A DNA stretch of 64,000 nucleotides from Clostridia bacterium (GTDB taxonomy: Bacteria > Bacillota > Clostridia > Oscillospirales > Acutalibacteraceae). Of this stretch, positions 62,941-64,000 are shown in pieces (position 1 is the stretch's first letter; each line of letters starts with the position of its first letter). The stretch is taken from NCBI GenBank assembly GCA_017450005.1, contig JAFSYM010000004.1, positions 26,279-90,278 on the forward strand, read 5' to 3'. Below the pieces are notes generated by a model. It made no database searches. It was given only the letters and a program-made list of their open reading frames with translations, and was not told the origin of the DNA. Position numbers and translations under genes: made by a program.

Positions 62941-63327
62941 TCAGTTATTCTTTTCAAAGCGGTAAATATCCTGCGACTCGATGTCGATCGGCGGAAGAAT
63001 AAGCGGCGCAATACCGGAGTTGGCCGTTACGGTCGTCACGATCGCCCTCGCATACGGGAACAGTTCCTTGAAAGACAGCACATGCACACGCTCTTTTTCA
63101 ATACCCTCGGCATACTCAAAGAAACCGACCATCACAAGCTTGACGCCGAATTTTTCCGGACTATTCTTGTCCTCAACTTTGATGCTGAATTCACCGCGGC
63201 ACGTATGATTCGACGCATAGCTGACGTTATACGAATAGCTGTTACCCAGCTCGACGCGCGTTCCGTTTTCGAGCTTGCTGACAAACTGTAGTTCCGATAC
63301 CTTGTAACCTTTTAATGTGACCTGCAT
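62941..63327 (-). CDS. SecB-like chaperone
   Basis: 128 residues. The C-terminal half, SFKELFPYARAIVTTVTANSG and then IAPLILPPIDI, is the signature of the SecB fold; the N-terminal strands (LQFVSKLENG) are consistent. AAAGGGG precedes the ATG by 7-8 bases. SecB proper is a Proteobacterial export chaperone, but SecB-like proteins occur in other phyla, sometimes with toxin-antitoxin pairs. No toxin or antitoxin gene adjoins here. Likely a cytosolic holdase for unfolded clients. The first 86 bases overlap the end of the small membrane protein gene in another frame. Confidence 0.82.
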   Translation of the reverse strand: MQVTLKGYKVSELQFVSKLENGTRVELGNSYSYNVSYASNHTCRGEFSIKVEDKNSPEKFGVKLVMVGFFEYAEGIEKERVHVLSFKELFPYARAIVTTVTANSGIAPLILPPIDIESQDIYRFEKNN

Positions 63328-63520
63328 AGTCAGACCCCTTTCCTGAATCTGCTTTCAGTTTAGCATATTTGCCGTGCCACTGCAAGATTTTTTTGCTGGA
63401 AAGACTTGCCAGCACGACCAAACCTCCGAACAGACGGCGCTCCAAACGCACGAACCTGTCCTCATGTACATACCCAAGAACGAGCAGAACGCTGCACACA
63501 AAAAAGATGATTGCTTCCAT
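63242..63520 (-). CDS. Small membrane protein overlapping the SecB-like gene
   Basis: 92 residues from ATG 63520, with AAAGGAG eight bases upstream. One hydrophobic N-terminal helix (IIFFVCSVLLVLGYV, about 4-18), then a basic amphipathic region. The last 28 codons overlap the SecB-like gene in a different frame, more overlap than is usual. Either a true overlapping pair or a gene lengthened at its 3' end by loss of a stop. The ribosome site and hydrophobic start support expression. No family recognised. Confidence 0.6.
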   Translation of the reverse strand: MEAIIFFVCSVLLVLGYVHEDRFVRLERRLFGGLVVLASLSSKKILQWHGKYAKLKADSGKGSDYAGHIKRLQGIGTTVCQQARKRNARRAG

Positions 63521-64000
63521 ATCCGTCACTCCTTTCGTTTACACCATCGTTGAATGAAATCGTGAAGGTACTGTCAGTAGTACTGTAGATTTCAAACATT
63601 GATCTGAGCGCATTCTGGCGAATCTGAGAGGGTGTTGTTCTCTCAAAACGCCCAAAAAGCGCATTGTGTATATAAAACAGAACATAGCAAAGCAGACGAC
63701 GCTACGAATTCTTTTGCAAAAGTGAACGTCACCCCGCCGAAAAATGTATTACGGTCACGTTCTGCTTTGTTTTGTTAGTGTCGGTTATGGGGTCGCCGCC
63801 CTTGACTGAACCCGAAAGAAATGCTTTTCTGATTTTGCCGACGGCGAAAAACTCAAGAGCAGAGTGTTTCTGCGCACGTCGGATTGCTGATGGTAACATT
63901 TCTTCCGGAACCCGTCAAGGGCAAGCCTCCTTCGGAGGCGGCTTGTGTGCCTCCGGCTCAAAATCTAAGAACAGAGTAATTCAGATTTCCTGTCTGCGCA
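63521..64000. other. Gene-free structured region at the right edge
   Basis: No convincing coding sequence. It holds an inverted repeat CAAAGCAGA (63690s) / TCTGCTTTG (63760s) and a long interrupted hairpin with outer arms GCCCTTGAC (63798-63806) and GTCAAGGGC (63914-63922). A short repeated motif lies at 63855 and 63967. It may be an RNA gene or an intergenic repeat family; the window ends inside it. Confidence 0.6.
63798..63922. repeat. Long interrupted hairpin, candidate structured RNA
   Basis: Nested pairing: GCCCTTGAC/GTCAAGGGC outside, GAAATG/CATTTC with flanking partial matches, then CCGACG (about 63838-63843)/CGTCGG (63877-63882), and an inner AAAACTC/GAGTGTTT-like stem. About 125 nt in all. 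I could not match it to a known RNA family by eye. Confidence 0.5.

Noticed and set aside
63798..63922. 6S RNA, SRP RNA, RNase P RNA or tmRNA
   Set aside because: The rod shape recalls 6S RNA, but none of the conserved sequence blocks of these RNAs could be found by eye, so no name is given.
1..64000. Insertion sequences, prophage or integrative element
   Set aside because: No transposase, integrase, phage structural gene or attachment-site duplication was found on either strand.

Overview
The window reads as the chromosome of a spore-forming, low-oxygen member of the Clostridia. The gene families and gene orders most resemble uncultured gut Oscillospirales/Ruminococcaceae; this is inferred from gene content, not from a marker-gene search. 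Supporting signs are the spoIIAA-spoIIAB-sigF operon, WhiA, HprK and Gram-positive DnaE, ferredoxin-dependent indolepyruvate oxidoreductase, a DUF5685/J-domain/membrane-protein trio, Shine-Dalgarno sites of the AAGGAGG type and many TTGACA-17-TATAAT promoters. Most genes lie on the minus strand. I see no phage, integrase, transposase, rRNA operon or CRISPR array.

Layout. 1-8.8 kb: minus-strand housekeeping run neuD-like, hprK, ROK glucokinase, murB, rapZ, whiA, dnaE (cut by the left edge). 9-11.6 kb: a small conserved protein and a GH95 alpha-L-fucosidase, each with a clear promoter. 11.7-15.6 kb: Na+/solute symporter plus iorA-iorB. 15.8-18.4 kb: three secreted lipoproteins, two of them tandem paralogues. 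18.4-26.2 kb: a glycan-salvage region with two GH4 glycosidases, a GH109-like alpha-N-acetylgalactosaminidase, a BadF-type sugar kinase and a SIS protein, interleaved with the DUF5685/J-domain/membrane trio. 26.2-36.4 kb: sigF operon, then dgt-dnaG-rpoD-valS-folC and a YigZ protein. 36.4-40.1 kb: secreted Ig-like protein, a DUF6935-like protein and an SPFH/zinc-ribbon protein.

40.2-48.9 kb holds the most unusual material. One part is a three-gene operon (TerB_N/TerB_C protein, BrxD-like ATPase, superfamily-2 helicase) joined by ATGA overlaps, with a palindrome on its promoter. Upstream of it lies a separately transcribed 1136-residue protein that joins a Clp-type AAA+ module, a receiver-like domain and a soluble FtsH-type AAA+/M41 protease. 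49-51.2 kb: ATP-grasp protein, tRNA-Val(CAC) and a protein with two GreA-C-like domains. 51.3-54.2 kb: CAP-domain protein, PI-PLC-like protein and a GMP synthase lacking its glutaminase half, then a nested repeat array. 54.2-61.1 kb: glycerate kinase and the operon tsaE-tsaB-rpiB-upp-epimerase-hydrolase-purC. 61.2-64 kb: RodA/FtsW, a four-helix-type small protein, a SecB-like chaperone with an overlapping small membrane protein, and about 480 bp of structured noncoding DNA running off the right edge.

How it fits together: the carbohydrate genes suggest intracellular breakdown of imported fucosylated, GalNAc- and phospho-sugar substrates. The ior operon suggests aromatic amino-acid fermentation. 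The 40-49 kb block looks like a stress or genome-defence and protein-quality module. Starts were moved from the longest reading frame wherever a Shine-Dalgarno site or family alignment favoured an internal ATG, GTG or TTG.
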